Assembly (NCBI GenBank): GCA_003151535.1
Contig: PLXT01000016.1
Coordinates: 3,680 to 31,921, forward strand
Direction of reading: 5' to 3'
Source of the DNA: Methanobacterium sp.
GTDB taxonomy: Archaea; Methanobacteriota; Methanobacteria; Methanobacteriales; Methanobacteriaceae
Length of the DNA: 28,242 nt
Shown: in pieces, positions 7,201 to 15,103 of the stretch
Layout of the letters: every line of letters begins with the position of its first letter
Numbering within the stretch: position 1 is the first letter of the stretch
The notes under the pieces: model-generated
Told to the model about the DNA's origin: nothing
Seen by the model: only the letters and a program-made list of their open reading frames with translations
The model's database searches: none
Translations under genes and position numbers: made by a program

Positions 7201-10067
7201 TTATTACTAGCTGTTGGTGGAACAGTATCGATCGTATACACCTCAGTATATACTGGTGATTGAGTACCTAACAAATCCATGGCTATGTATTTTAAAGTCG
7301 TATTAGATGTTATGCTCAATGGAGAAACGTATCTGTTACTATTAAAAGTAGGTGTAGTTCCATCTGTTGTGTAATAGATAGTACCGGCTTCGTTCATGTT
7401 TAAAGCAACTATTTGTGTAGAATTATACAATCCTCCTGCAATATTAGCACTAGCTGTTGGGATAACAGTATAAATCTCACTGTAAGTAGGTGATAGATTA
7501 CCTGCAGCATCTGCAGCATAGAACTCTAAATTATTCAATCCTTCGTTTAGATTTAATATAACCATATTAGTTTGATTTTTCCATGTATTGCCATTATCAG
7601 TACTGTAATAAATTATTGGAGTATCGTCTAAATTATCAGTTGCATTTAGAGTCACTTGGGTAATATTGTACGTACCATTTGGAAGACTTGCTGTTACGTT
7701 TGGTGGTGTATTATCTACTATAACAGATATGGTCTGGTTTTGGGTATTATTTGCTTCATCATAAGCCGTAGCAGTTATGTTATAGGTTCCATCTGGAAGT
7801 GTGGTTGTATTCCAGTTATATGTCCAACCATTTACTCCATTTGTATCCGTATACGTGTTACCTGCACTAATAGTGAAAACAACTTGTGTCACATTCATAT
7901 TGTCACTGGCAGTTGCATTTACAGGTACAACACCATGAACATAGGTAGATAAAGGATTATTTATATTAATTGTAGGTGGAATTGTATCGATTGTGTATGT
8001 TGCTGTTTGTGTTGGGCTTTGGTTGCCAGCTGCATCTACACTGTAGAACATTACATTATTAATTCCTTCATTAAGGTTGAATGTAATTTTGTTGGCTGTA
8101 GAGCTCCATGTTGTCCCATTATTGATGCTGTAGTTTATTACCGGGTTTGGATCTAAATTATCAGCGGCATTTAATGTTACTGATTCGTTTGTATTGTAAA
8201 TTCCACTGGGAAGGCTTGCTGTTACGTTTGGAGGTGTAGTATCGATCGTATAAGTATCAGTATATACTAATGATATATTACCTTCTAAGTCTATTCCAAT
8301 GTATTTTAATGTTGTGTTAGAGGTTATAGGTATTGGAGAAATATATTTTGTGCTCGATATGGTTGGTGTGGTTCCATTGGTTGTATAATAAATCGTTCCG
8401 GGTTCACTCATGTTTAATACTACATTTTGAGTAGAATTAAACAATCCTCCTAGAGGATTATTTGTAACTGTTGGTATGATATTTTCTATTTGTACTGATG
8501 TTTGTACAGTTTGATTGTCCATGCTCGCAGAAATTTCAGCAGATCCTAATCCTATTCCACTATTCAAATTGGTTTGAACACATGAATTAATTATTTCAGA
8601 AGAGCTATTTATTGTTCCTAATGTTGTGTTAAAAGTCACTGGTATACCCTCGAGTATTGTGCTATTTACAAGATTTCCGAAACTATCATGCATTAAGTCA
8701 ACAGTAATAGTTGAATTAGAATAACTAAGAATAGATGTGGGGTTGGATGTTATTGTCATAATCAAAAATGGTGCTATATTCACATTACGGTAATATAACA
8801 AACTAGAAGGGTTATTGGACCCCCACCAATTATCAGAAGCATTTACATTTCCCCCATTGTCATAGATAGCACTACCATATTCTCCTATGTTACCAACGAA
8901 CCTGTTGAAATTAATATTAATAACAATATTGTAAGTGTCAAAATTTAAAATAGCACCACCCTCTGATGCAGTGTTATTCGTAAAATTGCTACCCATTACA
9001 CTCAAGGTACCCAGATAATTTTCAATAGCACCACCCTCTGATGCAGTGTTATTTGTGAAAGTACTTCCAGTTACAGTCAAATTATCATAACTATTAAAAA
9101 TAGCACCACCCCAACCATCACCATTTGAAGTGTTATTTGTAAAAATACATCCAGATATGGTCATATATCCATATTCATTAGAAATAGCTCCACCTAAGCC
9201 ATAGGGTGCAGTGTTATCTGTGAAACTACTATTTGTTAGAGTTAAAGTACCAAAAGCGTTTGATATGGCACCACCATTTAATGCATTATTATTTGTGAAA
9301 GTACTGTCAGTTACAGTGGAATTATCATAATTGGCGATAGCACCTCCCGCATCAGGTACAGTGTTATTTGTGAACGTACACCCTGTCACAATCAAAGTAC
9401 CACCATCATTGCAAATAGCACCACCACCATAATTTGCAGTGTTATTGATGAAACTACAGTTATTAATGATCAAAGTATCACCATTATTATTGTAGATAGC
9501 ACCACCATCACTACCAAGTGCAGTATTATTTGTAAAAATGCATTTATTAACGGTTAAAATACCAAATTTAGTATAGTCAATATCATAAGTATCGATCGCA
9601 CCACCGTTAGAATTACTGGTACCGTTAGTTAATGTTAAATTACTTATGGAAAAATTCACTCCAGAAGTAATGAAAAATATTGTATTATTGTGTTTCCCAT
9701 TTATAATGGTATTTTGTTGGCTTTCACCTATGATCGTCATGTTGGTTTTGATGGTGATGTTGTTTTCGTTGTAGGTTCCTTGTGCTATGTGGACAGTTCC
9801 ATTAGAGGTAACAGTGCCTGTGGCATTTTTTATTGTTGCTTTCGGCCCGTTTGTATCACTAATCCATGATGAATTCAAACCATCCCAACTATCGTTTCCC
9901 TGAGTGCTAACATAAATGGTGGATGCGTTCGCTGCTGAAACAGTACCTACTCCATAAGAAAAAATAACTACTAAACCCATACAAACAATTGTAAATAACA
10001 TTAAATGACTTTTATTAGATTTAAAGGTGTTCAAAAAAGATTTAATCCGTTCTATAAATATTTCCAA
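4254..10067 (-). CDS. Giant adhesin-like surface protein with beta-helix and chitobiase-C-terminal-type repeats
   Basis: 1937 residues. About 1-46 is a signal peptide or membrane anchor with the hydrophobic run MLFTIVCMGLVVIF, ending VSAANA. About 47-440 is a right-handed beta-helix: IYVSTQGNDSWDG, then a dozen Pmp-like turns of the GGAI...FTNNTA type, closing with DNWWGSN. An Ig-like segment follows. About 545-1830 is a string of 75-80-residue units of the chitobiase/beta-hexosaminidase C-terminal type; thirteen carry GTIYYT and two are variants, with one divergent Ig domain among them. The last 100 residues are a Big_5-type Ig domain (SPINNATGVSLTSPITIKFS). I see no pseudomurein-binding repeat and no C-terminal membrane segment. 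Such proteins are common surface adhesin-like proteins of Methanobacteriales. The TTG start is uncertain: GGGGG abuts it directly, and the next in-frame ATG (residue 23) has no ribosome binding site. Confidence 0.85.
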   Translation of the reverse strand: MEIFIERIKSFLNTFKSNKSHLMLFTIVCMGLVVIFSYGVGTVSAANASTIYVSTQGNDSWDGLNSSWISDTNGPKATIKNATGTVTSNGTVHIAQGTYNENNITIKTNMTIIGESQQNTIINGKHNNTIFFITSGVNFSISNLTLTNGTSNSNGGAIDTYDIDYTKFGILTVNKCIFTNNTALGSDGGAIYNNNGDTLIINNCSFINNTANYGGGAICNDGGTLIVTGCTFTNNTVPDAGGAIANYDNSTVTDSTFTNNNALNGGAISNAFGTLTLTNSSFTDNTAPYGLGGAISNEYGYMTISGCIFTNNTSNGDGWGGAIFNSYDNLTVTGSTFTNNTASEGGAIENYLGTLSVMGSNFTNNTASEGGAILNFDTYNIVININFNRFVGNIGEYGSAIYDNGGNVNASDNWWGSNNPSSLLYYRNVNIAPFLIMTITSNPTSILSYSNSTITVDLMHDSFGNLVNSTILEGIPVTFNTTLGTINSSSEIINSCVQTNLNSGIGLGSAEISASMDNQTVQTSVQIENIIPTVTNNPLGGLFNSTQNVVLNMSEPGTIYYTTNGTTPTISSTKYISPIPITSNTTLKYIGIDLEGNISLVYTDTYTIDTTPPNVTASLPSGIYNTNESVTLNAADNLDPNPVINYSINNGTTWSSTANKITFNLNEGINNVMFYSVDAAGNQSPTQTATYTIDTIPPTININNPLSTYVHGVVPVNATASDNMNVTQVVFTISAGNTYTDTNGVNGWTYNWNTTTLPDGTYNITATAYDEANNTQNQTISVIVDNTPPNVTASLPNGTYNITQVTLNATDNLDDTPIIYYSTDNGNTWKNQTNMVILNLNEGLNNLEFYAADAAGNLSPTYSEIYTVIPTASANIAGGLYNSTQIVALNMNEAGTIYYTTDGTTPTFNSNRYVSPLSITSNTTLKYIAMDLLGTQSPVYTEVYTIDTVPPTASNNPTDGLYNSTQVVTLNMNKPGTIYYTTDGTTPNTSDTPYTSPITINTKTTLEYLAIDLAGNKSPVYTEIYTIAPFVIASPTSGLYNSTQEVTLNMSEPGTIYYTTDGTTSTTSSSEYTSPITITTNTTLKFLAIDLAGNKALFNDIYDIIPSVIASPSSGLYNSTKSVSLIISEPGTIYYTTDGSTPTVSSTIYTSSITINSTTTLQYMAIDLAGNKSPVYTDSYTIDTTPPTASANIPSGLYNTTKSVSLNMSEAGTIYYTTDGTTPTANSTKYTNPISINTSTVLNYLAVDMAGNQSPVYTDSYTIDTTPPTASANIPSGLYNTTKSVSLNMSEFGTIYYTTDGTTPTFNSNRYNSPIIIASNTTLEYLAIDLAGNQSPVYTNTYTIDTTIPTANVTPSGGLYNTTKIVKLSMSEPGTIYYTLNGTTPTMASATYNGAITINSTTTLRYLSVDNAGNKSPVYTQTYTIDTILPTASNNPTGGLYNTTKSVTLTMSEPGTIYYTTDGTTPTTSSSTCTNPITISSTTTLKYLAIDLAGNQSPIYTDTYTIDTIPPTAGVNPTGGLYNTTKTVTLSMNEPGTIYYTTNGTIPTTSSNLYTNPISITITTTLKYLAIDLAGNKSPIYTQTYTIDKTIPTASATPTGGYYNITQNVTLKMSENGTIYYTINGTTPTTTSTKYSTPVIISSTTALKYLAIDLAGNKSPIYTQTYTIDKTIPTASATPTGGSYNNTQSVTLKMSESGTIYYTLNSTTPTTSSSKYSKPLVISSNKTLKYFAMDLAKNKSIIYTQIYKVNDTTNPTVSTSLVGGYYNTTKTVTLKLSEPGTIYYTLNGTTPTITSTIYTAPLNITKSCILKYFAVDSVNRKSSIYTQNYTIDKVAPIVSSTSPINNATGVSLTSPITIKFSENIIAGANYANIYIKNLTTGVIVGITKTISGNTLIIKQTSNRIKNDTYEVILPSAAIKDKANNNLVLTYSFKFKTG
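5021..5357 (-). repeat. Exact 94-bp direct repeat, 243-bp period, in the surface-protein gene
   Basis: 5021-5114 and 5264-5357 appear identical over 94 bases, starting AACCTCCAGTAGG. The offset of 243 bases equals 81 codons, one domain unit. This points to a recent unit duplication or gene conversion inside the repeat tract. Confidence 0.75.
6214..6548 (-). repeat. Exact 92-bp direct repeat, 243-bp period, in the surface-protein gene
   Basis: 6214-6305 and 6457-6548 appear identical over 92 bases, starting ACTGATTTTGTAGTG. The period is again 243 bases. It is a second, separate pair of recently homogenised units. Confidence 0.75.
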
Positions 10068-10206
10068 CCCCCAAGATTAGAATGAAAAATGTTTTTTAAT
10101 TAATTATTCCTAATAAAATTTGTCTCTTATGACTATCTACAATTATATCTATGGTTAAATTTTGTTATTGTAACTAAACAAATAATGATTCTGTTGAAAA
10201 AGAATT

Positions 10207-10220
10207 TATAAATATTTATA
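10207..10220. promoter_or_regulatory. Palindromic TATA-like element before the surface-protein gene
   Basis: TATAAATATTTATA is a 14-bp perfect palindrome resembling an archaeal TATA box on both strands. It lies about 140 bp upstream of the leftward surface-protein start, within a 308-bp AT-rich gap (10068-10375) with no gene that I can see. Assignment as the promoter is inference; the 5' leader would be long. Confidence 0.35.
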
Positions 10221-10375
10221 TTCTCAGTTTTATTTGGACTAATTATAAGGTTAAACATTGAATTATAATTTGGCTCAAAGTAAAAAAATAAGTTTAATTA
10301 TTTAATATCCTTATAATTACTTGTTTATTTCTATTAACAGTTTTAATACCAAAATTATATGTTAAGATTGCCAAA

Positions 10376-11167
10376 TTAATCACAACAGCTTGCATCATAT
10401 AGCCATCTATTGTAAATGATTACTGGGACGTTCCCTTCTGGAATTGATGTTGTAATTGTGTTCACTTTAAGATCCCCGTCTTTAGATGAGTTTATATGTG
10501 AATAGCCTCTGGAGAATTTGATATTCTTCCAGATCTTAGAATCTTTTTCATGCATTGAAGTCCACTTTGTATCCCACTTTTTCTTACTTTCAGTATCTAA
10601 AACTGTGTCAGGGCCAATATAGTGGGCATGTTGTACTCCTTTTAAGTCTGCATGAGGGTCAGGATAAAACCACATCCCTCCTGATCCACTCACATAAATT
10701 CCTTTACTTTCGAGTTCACGTCTTAACGATTTATCCTTTGAGATCAGATATGCTCTAGTAGCCCATTTCCGATAAGTTTCTCTAAAATCCATATTACCGG
10801 TTTTTTTAGATTTGACTATTTTATTAATTTCAACATCTAATGGGTCAGGTTTAATATTAGATCTTGTTTTAGTTTTACCGTTGCTCGTTTTACTTACTAT
10901 GAATTGTATTAGTTCATCTGTTAGTTTGAACCATTCCCCTTCTAGTCGTATATTTTCAAACCGTTTGTGTAACTTGTTTTCATAATATTCGTTTACATCT
11001 CTTATAACTCCATATAGGAATAGTCTATTTGAATTTCCGGTTTGTAGTCCTGCTAATCTCTTTTCAGGATCACTGCTTTTACCTATTTTAACGGTACCAG
11101 ATTCTACTGAACCTATAAAATAAATATTTGTAATATTCTCTAACTCCCCTACGCCACTTTCATTCAT
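10376..11167 (-). CDS. T5orf172 / GIY-YIG-like DNA-binding protein with unknown C-terminal domain
   Basis: 263 residues. About 12-95 match the T5orf172 (Mug113) domain, a GIY-YIG-like fold found in phage and mobile-element proteins: IYFIGS, VKIGKSSDPEKRLAGLQTG, then ENKLHKRFENIRLEGEWF. The signature residues (K-IG--S-P--R---LQTG and H-F-----GEWF) are all present, so nuclease or DNA-binding activity is plausible. Residues 100-263 are unfamiliar; they contain GSGGMWFYPDPHADLKG and a tail NTITTSIPEGNVPVIIYN. A decayed copy of that tail lies at 3360-3533. GGGAG five bases before the ATG supports this start. The gene is monocistronic on the minus strand. Confidence 0.7.
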   Translation of the reverse strand: MNESGVGELENITNIYFIGSVESGTVKIGKSSDPEKRLAGLQTGNSNRLFLYGVIRDVNEYYENKLHKRFENIRLEGEWFKLTDELIQFIVSKTSNGKTKTRSNIKPDPLDVEINKIVKSKKTGNMDFRETYRKWATRAYLISKDKSLRRELESKGIYVSGSGGMWFYPDPHADLKGVQHAHYIGPDTVLDTESKKKWDTKWTSMHEKDSKIWKNIKFSRGYSHINSSKDGDLKVNTITTSIPEGNVPVIIYNRWLYDASCCD

Positions 11168-11364
11168 ATTATACTCCCAATTTAATCAAATTTTTTTAAT
11201 AGTTTAATGTGAGTTCAAATCCAGTTTGTAATTCCATTTCAAGCCAACAGCCCAAACCTAAATTTTATAAGACTTTTCTAAGTCCATACTCTATTATATG
11301 GTCGCTATAGGATATAAAGGTTGCTAAGCAGTCCTCTACTAAAAACAGATAATATTAAACTTCC

Positions 11365-11748
11365 ATGCTAATCGTGATGAAACATTGTGTGACAGAAAGC
11401 AGAATTTATGAAAGTTTGCACAATGTATTGGAATTTGAGAATCAAAATGTTGGAACAGTGATGTTGGATAATCAACCGTTATTCAATCCTTACGAAGTAG
11501 GTGCATGTTTAGGAATGGAAAGGGAAACAGTCAGGTTTCATCTGACAAATATGGATGAAGATGAAAGAGTTTTACTTAAAAATTCAGATGTTGGTTTAAC
11601 CAACTTCCGAAAATTAAATAATCGTGGCGAGTTATTTGTTACTGAAAGTGGGATTTACGTGTTGATTTTTAGTTCACATAAACTCGAAGCTAAGAAATTT
11701 CGTAAATGGGTACCAATGAAGTGTATGGGATTAAAGAATCAAGCATAA
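11365..11748 (+). CDS. Bro-N domain protein (prophage antirepressor-like), probably frameshifted
   Basis: 127 residues. About 28-115 form a Bro-N domain, the DNA-binding module of viral Bro/antirepressor proteins: GTVMLDNQPLFNPYEVGACL, VRFHLTNMDEDERVLLKNS, then VTESGIYVLIFSS and AKKFRKWV. Family members normally continue WVT-EVLPSIRKTG and then carry a second domain. Here the frame switches after the valine (about 11710): restoring one base would read V-T-N-E-V and stay open to the TAG at about 11805. A one-base deletion therefore probably truncated the gene, although a stand-alone Bro-N domain could still fold. The ribosome binding site is poor for both ATG 11365 and ATG 11377. A second Bro-N piece follows at once. 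Confidence 0.7.
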   Translation: MLIVMKHCVTESRIYESLHNVLEFENQNVGTVMLDNQPLFNPYEVGACLGMERETVRFHLTNMDEDERVLLKNSDVGLTNFRKLNNRGELFVTESGIYVLIFSSHKLEAKKFRKWVPMKCMGLKNQA

Positions 11749-11810
11749 TACAATGCATAAGTCCGATGGACGATTCAGAGAGGTTGGATTTAAAACGATC
11801 ACTATAGGAT

Positions 11811-11936
11811 GACTTAATAAATTTAAAATTAATTAACAATTCTCAGAGAGATTGGCTTAAAGAATCAGTGTTATATGAAATTATATTTAATTCCAGAAGA
11901 CAGGAAGCGAAGAAATTCCGTGAATGGATAACATAG
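11811..11936 (+). pseudogene. Second, decayed Bro-N fragment
   Basis: The plus frame gives NNSQRDWLKESVLYEIIFNS followed by RRQEAKKFREWIT and a stop. This is the C-terminal half of a Bro-N domain (compare TESGIYVLIFSS...EAKKFRKWV in the gene just upstream). It has no start codon with a ribosome binding site and is closed upstream by TAG. The bases at about 11772-11808 resemble those at about 11839-11878, which suggests a local tandem duplication. Confidence 0.6.
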
Positions 11937-11998
11937 TTCTACTTGTAATTGGTTAAATCTGGTTCTATCACCAATTAAAATGTTATGAATGGATTTTA

Positions 11999-12490
11999 TT
12001 AGACGAAATCCACTTCATCTTCACATTCTATCTCCTGTTTAGCAGACTGAGCCACCAAACCTAACGCCTCTCTAATAACTTCCTGATCACTTTTCGTAAT
12101 ATGAGTCACAGTAGCATCAATCTTACCAGTCACCTGAACATCGACACGCTGCCTACCAAACCTATCAGGATGTTTACGCTCCAACTTCCAAGCAGCAGCC
12201 TGCCAATATTTTTCACTGGCCTTAGTAATGATCGCGACATCACGTGCAATACTCCAACCCTGAGCCTTTTCTACTGCGTCGGAAAAGCGGACATATTTAT
12301 TATATCGGGTACTTGCCTTCGCTTTTGCTAGCCAGTCATAGTAGGTTGATTTGTGTATACCTACCGTTGAACACGCATGGTCAACGTAGTTACCCGCTTT
12401 GATGAGTTCGACGATATCAGCTTCTATTTGAGGCGTTAATTTACCCCGACTTACCGGCTTTTTATTACCTGTTTTTTTCTTAGTTACCAT
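11999..12490 (-). CDS. Phage terminase small-subunit-like DNA-binding protein
   Basis: 163 residues. About 18-60 form a helix-turn-helix of the kind seen in small terminases and Hin-like recombinases: TPQIEADIVELIKAGNYVDH, then VGIHKSTYYDWLAKAK. The following helices (FSDAVEKAQGWSIARDVAII, then WQAAAWKLERKHPDRFGRQ) are typical of the phBC6A51-type small terminase, and the variable tail is acidic. Small terminases recognise packaging sites on viral DNA. GGAGTGG stands about 8 bases before the ATG. No large terminase subunit lies nearby: downstream are only the Bro-N pieces on the other strand. It may therefore be a relic or serve as a stand-alone DNA-binding protein. Confidence 0.7.
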   Translation of the reverse strand: MVTKKKTGNKKPVSRGKLTPQIEADIVELIKAGNYVDHACSTVGIHKSTYYDWLAKAKASTRYNKYVRFSDAVEKAQGWSIARDVAIITKASEKYWQAAAWKLERKHPDRFGRQRVDVQVTGKIDATVTHITKSDQEVIREALGLVAQSAKQEIECEDEVDFV

Positions 12491-12781
12491 CTAATATCCA
12501 CTCCTTAACTGTTTGTAATGTCATATTGTCGATTAATAATCGCAGAAATCAGTGCATATACTTCTACAATCACAATTCAAACATGCCATTTAAAAAATAT
12601 TTGTTAAAATTGGGCATCAGTATATGAGTTAAGTTGAAATGTGCCCATTAACATCCTACACAAATACTGTAACGCAACAGTGAAAAGTTAATCCTACATA
12701 CCTAACCGTGTTATTCTGCATTATTCCTATTTAATCTTAAATATCACTTTATAATCACGATATTTTTTTAGACTCATTTGC

Positions 12782-12836
12782 CTAGGTACAGTGTATTGAA
12801 GATTGTACCTAGTATGTACATAAGATGTACTAACCA
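12782..12836 (+). repeat. GTAC iteron cluster 1: inverted repeat plus three 11-bp units
   Basis: CTAGGTACA (12782-12790) is the exact reverse complement of TGTACCTAG (12804-12812). From 12804 three units follow with an exact 11-bp step: TGTACCTAGTA, TGTACATAAGA and TGTACTAACCA. A step of one helical turn is typical of protein-binding iterons. The bound protein is unknown. Confidence 0.65.
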
Positions 12837-13027
12837 ATTATTGATTTAAATCTCCTATTTATCGATTAAGACGTTAGGAGTGCCTATTATTATTTCTAGG
12901 TAATTGGTCTAAGTATTCCTCAAACCATTTATCAAATATAAAAAAAAGTTCAATTGTATATTTTTGGAGTATAATGTACTTGTATAAAATATGATACATA
13001 TTATAACTTAATTTTAAAAAAAGAGAG

Positions 13028-13080
13028 TGTACTCACCTTTTTGGGCGGTACATTAATAGTACATTTAAAGTACATTATCA
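13028..13080 (+). repeat. GTAC iteron cluster 2: three 11-bp units
   Basis: Units GTACATTAATA (13048-13058), GTACATTTAAA (13059-13069) and GTACATTATCA (13070-13080) repeat with an exact 11-bp step. One further TGTAC stands at 13028. The cluster ends 27 bases before the helicase stop codon and has the same phase and strand as cluster 1. Confidence 0.65.
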
Positions 13081-13106
13081 TATGAGTGCACCTTACTTCA
13101 TCAACT

Positions 13107-14744
13107 TTAAATTTTACCTCCATTCACCCGATTATGATATTCTTCCCATGGTAGATTGGGATATTGTTCTTCTAACAAATTATAATCTTCTTTAGGCACT
13201 TTAAAATTGATTTCATTGGAGGGTTCACGTCTAAAATAATACAGGTATGGTATACTAGTTTTATCTTCATATACTAATGGTATATTATCTGAATCAAAGT
13301 TCTCTAAAGCAGGTTTTAAAATTGCCCTATGAGCTGATTTCCCACCTTGAGGCCCGTCATAACTATCTGGGAATATTGCTGCTAAATCATCCCTAGTAAA
13401 TGATTTTATTGTGCCATATTCATCATAGACTTGTTGAAGCCTAGAACGTTCTAATCCACCATCTTGAACGTAGGTTAAAGCCAAGACAATATCAGAATGG
13501 GCAGCCATAATATAATCTCCAATCCTTTCACGCGTGTTTTGATTAACCAAAGCTATTTTTCTTGTGATTGAAGCTACTATTTTAACATCCCTTAACCCAT
13601 ACTCTTCCTTCGTTAAATCCCATGGTAATAAAACCTTTTGAGGTGATGATCTAAGATACTCAAACACACCCTGAAGCTTAGGCATCCATTCATTTCTAAA
13701 AGATTTAAGTTCCTTTGTTAATTCAGCAGTAGGATCCTCACACAATAAAATAATTTTTAATATCATTGATTTTTTAGATAGATTAGGAGTGAGTTCAATA
13801 GCCCTATCTGTCTCTTGCTGTTCTATCTCACCATCCCTAACAGTACTGTAAATCATTGATGGTTTGCCTGTAAGTTTTTCATCTAAGACTTCCCTAGAAC
13901 CTTCTTTAGGTTTGTTAACATCAGACAACTCACGAGATACTTCACCATCACTCACAAGTATTCGAATATACTTCCTATACGCCGCAGTATGGGACATTGC
14001 CTGCCTGTCTCCAAGATCTCCAAGGTATAATATTTTCTTATCCAGATAGTTTTCGCCCTCAAAATTAGCCCTACCAAATAATGATGATTCTGTAGCATTG
14101 TTACGTTTTATGACATGGTCCCTTGGGATAGACTCTATAATTATTACTGTTATCTCTGTTTTACCCGTCCCTGGATCACCTTTAACAATAACTATAATAG
14201 GACTTCCCATTACAGTTGATAATGAAGCTAACCATCCTATGAATATGTTTGTACCATTACCAGGGTGTAACTTGTCAAAAATCTTTATTGCACGATTGCT
14301 AAAATCCCCTTCCATACTCTCCAATGTTCTACGACCTAATTCTATTAATTGTGATGTATTACGATATTGAAGGATGTTGGTTTGTTCTATGGGTATTTCT
14401 ATTAGGTCTTCTGCCACAGATATGATATTATACTCTCTTATCCCGGGTTTTCGAATGAATGCATTCATTAACTTAGCTGATAAATCCTCATTAAGATTTT
14501 CAATACTGTTTACATGGCTAAGGATTAAATCTGATTCTACTGGTTCTCGTTCCTTACCAAAAGAGTTAACAATATTATATTTGTACAACTCTGAATTTGG
14601 TAGATATTCAACTTTGAGGTATTGATCTCCTTCCTTATCAGATTCCAACGAATAATAATTAGGTTCTAGAATTTCATTATCGAAATTTAAATCATTAGTA
14701 TCTTGATCGTCAAAATCAAGGAGATTAGAGTTTTCACTATTCAT
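13107..14744 (-). CDS. AAA+ ATPase, probable replicative helicase of the element
   Basis: 545 residues from the chosen ATG. A central P-loop domain carries Walker A GDPGTGKT (189-196) and a Walker-B-like strand KKILYLGDLGD (236-246). Downstream come the sensor-like PSMIYSTVRDG and an arginine-finger-like ETDRAIEL, an order similar to MCM and viral AAA+ helicases. The first 160 residues are acidic and unfamiliar, and the last 120 may form a winged helix. No primase motifs are seen. The ATG at 14744 is preceded by GAGGAGTT; the frame extends 33 codons further upstream, but only through the relic of a small ORF. The N-terminal MNSENSNLLDFDD resembles an internal stretch of the recombinase-like protein at 16644-17711 (MNNESSDLLNFAE). 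A replication role is inference from fold and from the iterons next to its 3' end. Confidence 0.65.
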   Translation of the reverse strand: MNSENSNLLDFDDQDTNDLNFDNEILEPNYYSLESDKEGDQYLKVEYLPNSELYKYNIVNSFGKEREPVESDLILSHVNSIENLNEDLSAKLMNAFIRKPGIREYNIISVAEDLIEIPIEQTNILQYRNTSQLIELGRRTLESMEGDFSNRAIKIFDKLHPGNGTNIFIGWLASLSTVMGSPIIVIVKGDPGTGKTEITVIIIESIPRDHVIKRNNATESSLFGRANFEGENYLDKKILYLGDLGDRQAMSHTAAYRKYIRILVSDGEVSRELSDVNKPKEGSREVLDEKLTGKPSMIYSTVRDGEIEQQETDRAIELTPNLSKKSMILKIILLCEDPTAELTKELKSFRNEWMPKLQGVFEYLRSSPQKVLLPWDLTKEEYGLRDVKIVASITRKIALVNQNTRERIGDYIMAAHSDIVLALTYVQDGGLERSRLQQVYDEYGTIKSFTRDDLAAIFPDSYDGPQGGKSAHRAILKPALENFDSDNIPLVYEDKTSIPYLYYFRREPSNEINFKVPKEDYNLLEEQYPNLPWEEYHNRVNGGKI

Positions 14745-14819
14745 AAGTGTAACTCCTCTGCTTGCGAAAGTTCTTTCTTTTTTTATACATATTATATTCA
14801 CCATAATTGTTGTTATATT

Positions 14820-14867
14820 CTGGTTGATTCCTTCAATTTCCAAGTATTTCTTGATTATTTCCAGAGT
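14820..14867 (-). pseudogene. Relic of the conserved small ORF before the helicase gene
   Basis: The minus frame reads TLEIIKKYLEIEGINQ, closely matching IPLEMIKKYLEIEGIDV of the intact small genes at 16444 and 17714. The 5' part is gone (TAA at 14877-14879) and the frame now runs into the helicase gene. The rest of the gap 14745-15103 is AT-rich, with one dyad TAAAAATA/TATTTTTA at 14965-14972/14991-14998 and no gene that I can see. Confidence 0.6.
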
Positions 14868-15103
14868 GTTTAACTGTTAATTTTGAATTAAACCTTTTAA
14901 ATTTAATAATTAGGAGAATAGAGGTTCATATGCCTAGTTAACACTAAGGGGAAACATATATACGTAAAAATAACCAACTAGTATCAGGGCTATTTTTATG
15001 TAGTTGCACGCTCCGTAAAATGAATTCCCTATTTTTCCTTTTATTTTTTAAATGTTCAAAATTCTTATTAAATCACGCCAATATCTTCTAATCTTCAGCT
15101 CGT

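Larger units (their letters stand above)
12491..13106. other. Gene-free, AT-rich spacer with GTAC iterons (candidate origin)
   Basis: No gene is visible in these 616 bases. The right half holds nine GTAC palindromes between 12786 and 13073, in two phased clusters (listed separately) around a very AT-rich core at about 12935-13020. The left half has only weak dyads: TGGGCA/TGCCCA at 12611/12642 and CGATT/AATCG at 12530-12542. Position beside the helicase gene makes a replication origin or packaging/operator region plausible; this is inference. Confidence 0.5.

Noticed and set aside
7656..7952. 98-codon plus-strand frame inside the surface-protein gene
   Set aside because: Antisense shadow of the long repeat gene, with low-complexity composition and no ribosome binding site.
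11205..11235. tRNA-like stretch (GTGAGTTCAAATCC resembles a T-loop)
   Set aside because: The stem does not pair on the 3' side and no acceptor, D or anticodon arm can be drawn; also no direct repeat elsewhere to make it an attachment site.
12782..13080. CRISPR array
   Set aside because: The repeats are 11-bp contiguous units without unique spacers and there are no cas genes; iterons fit better.
14965..14998. TAAAAATA/TATTTTTA dyad as terminator of the recombinase-like operon
   Set aside because: No T-run follows in either direction and the arms are pure A/T; too weak to call.
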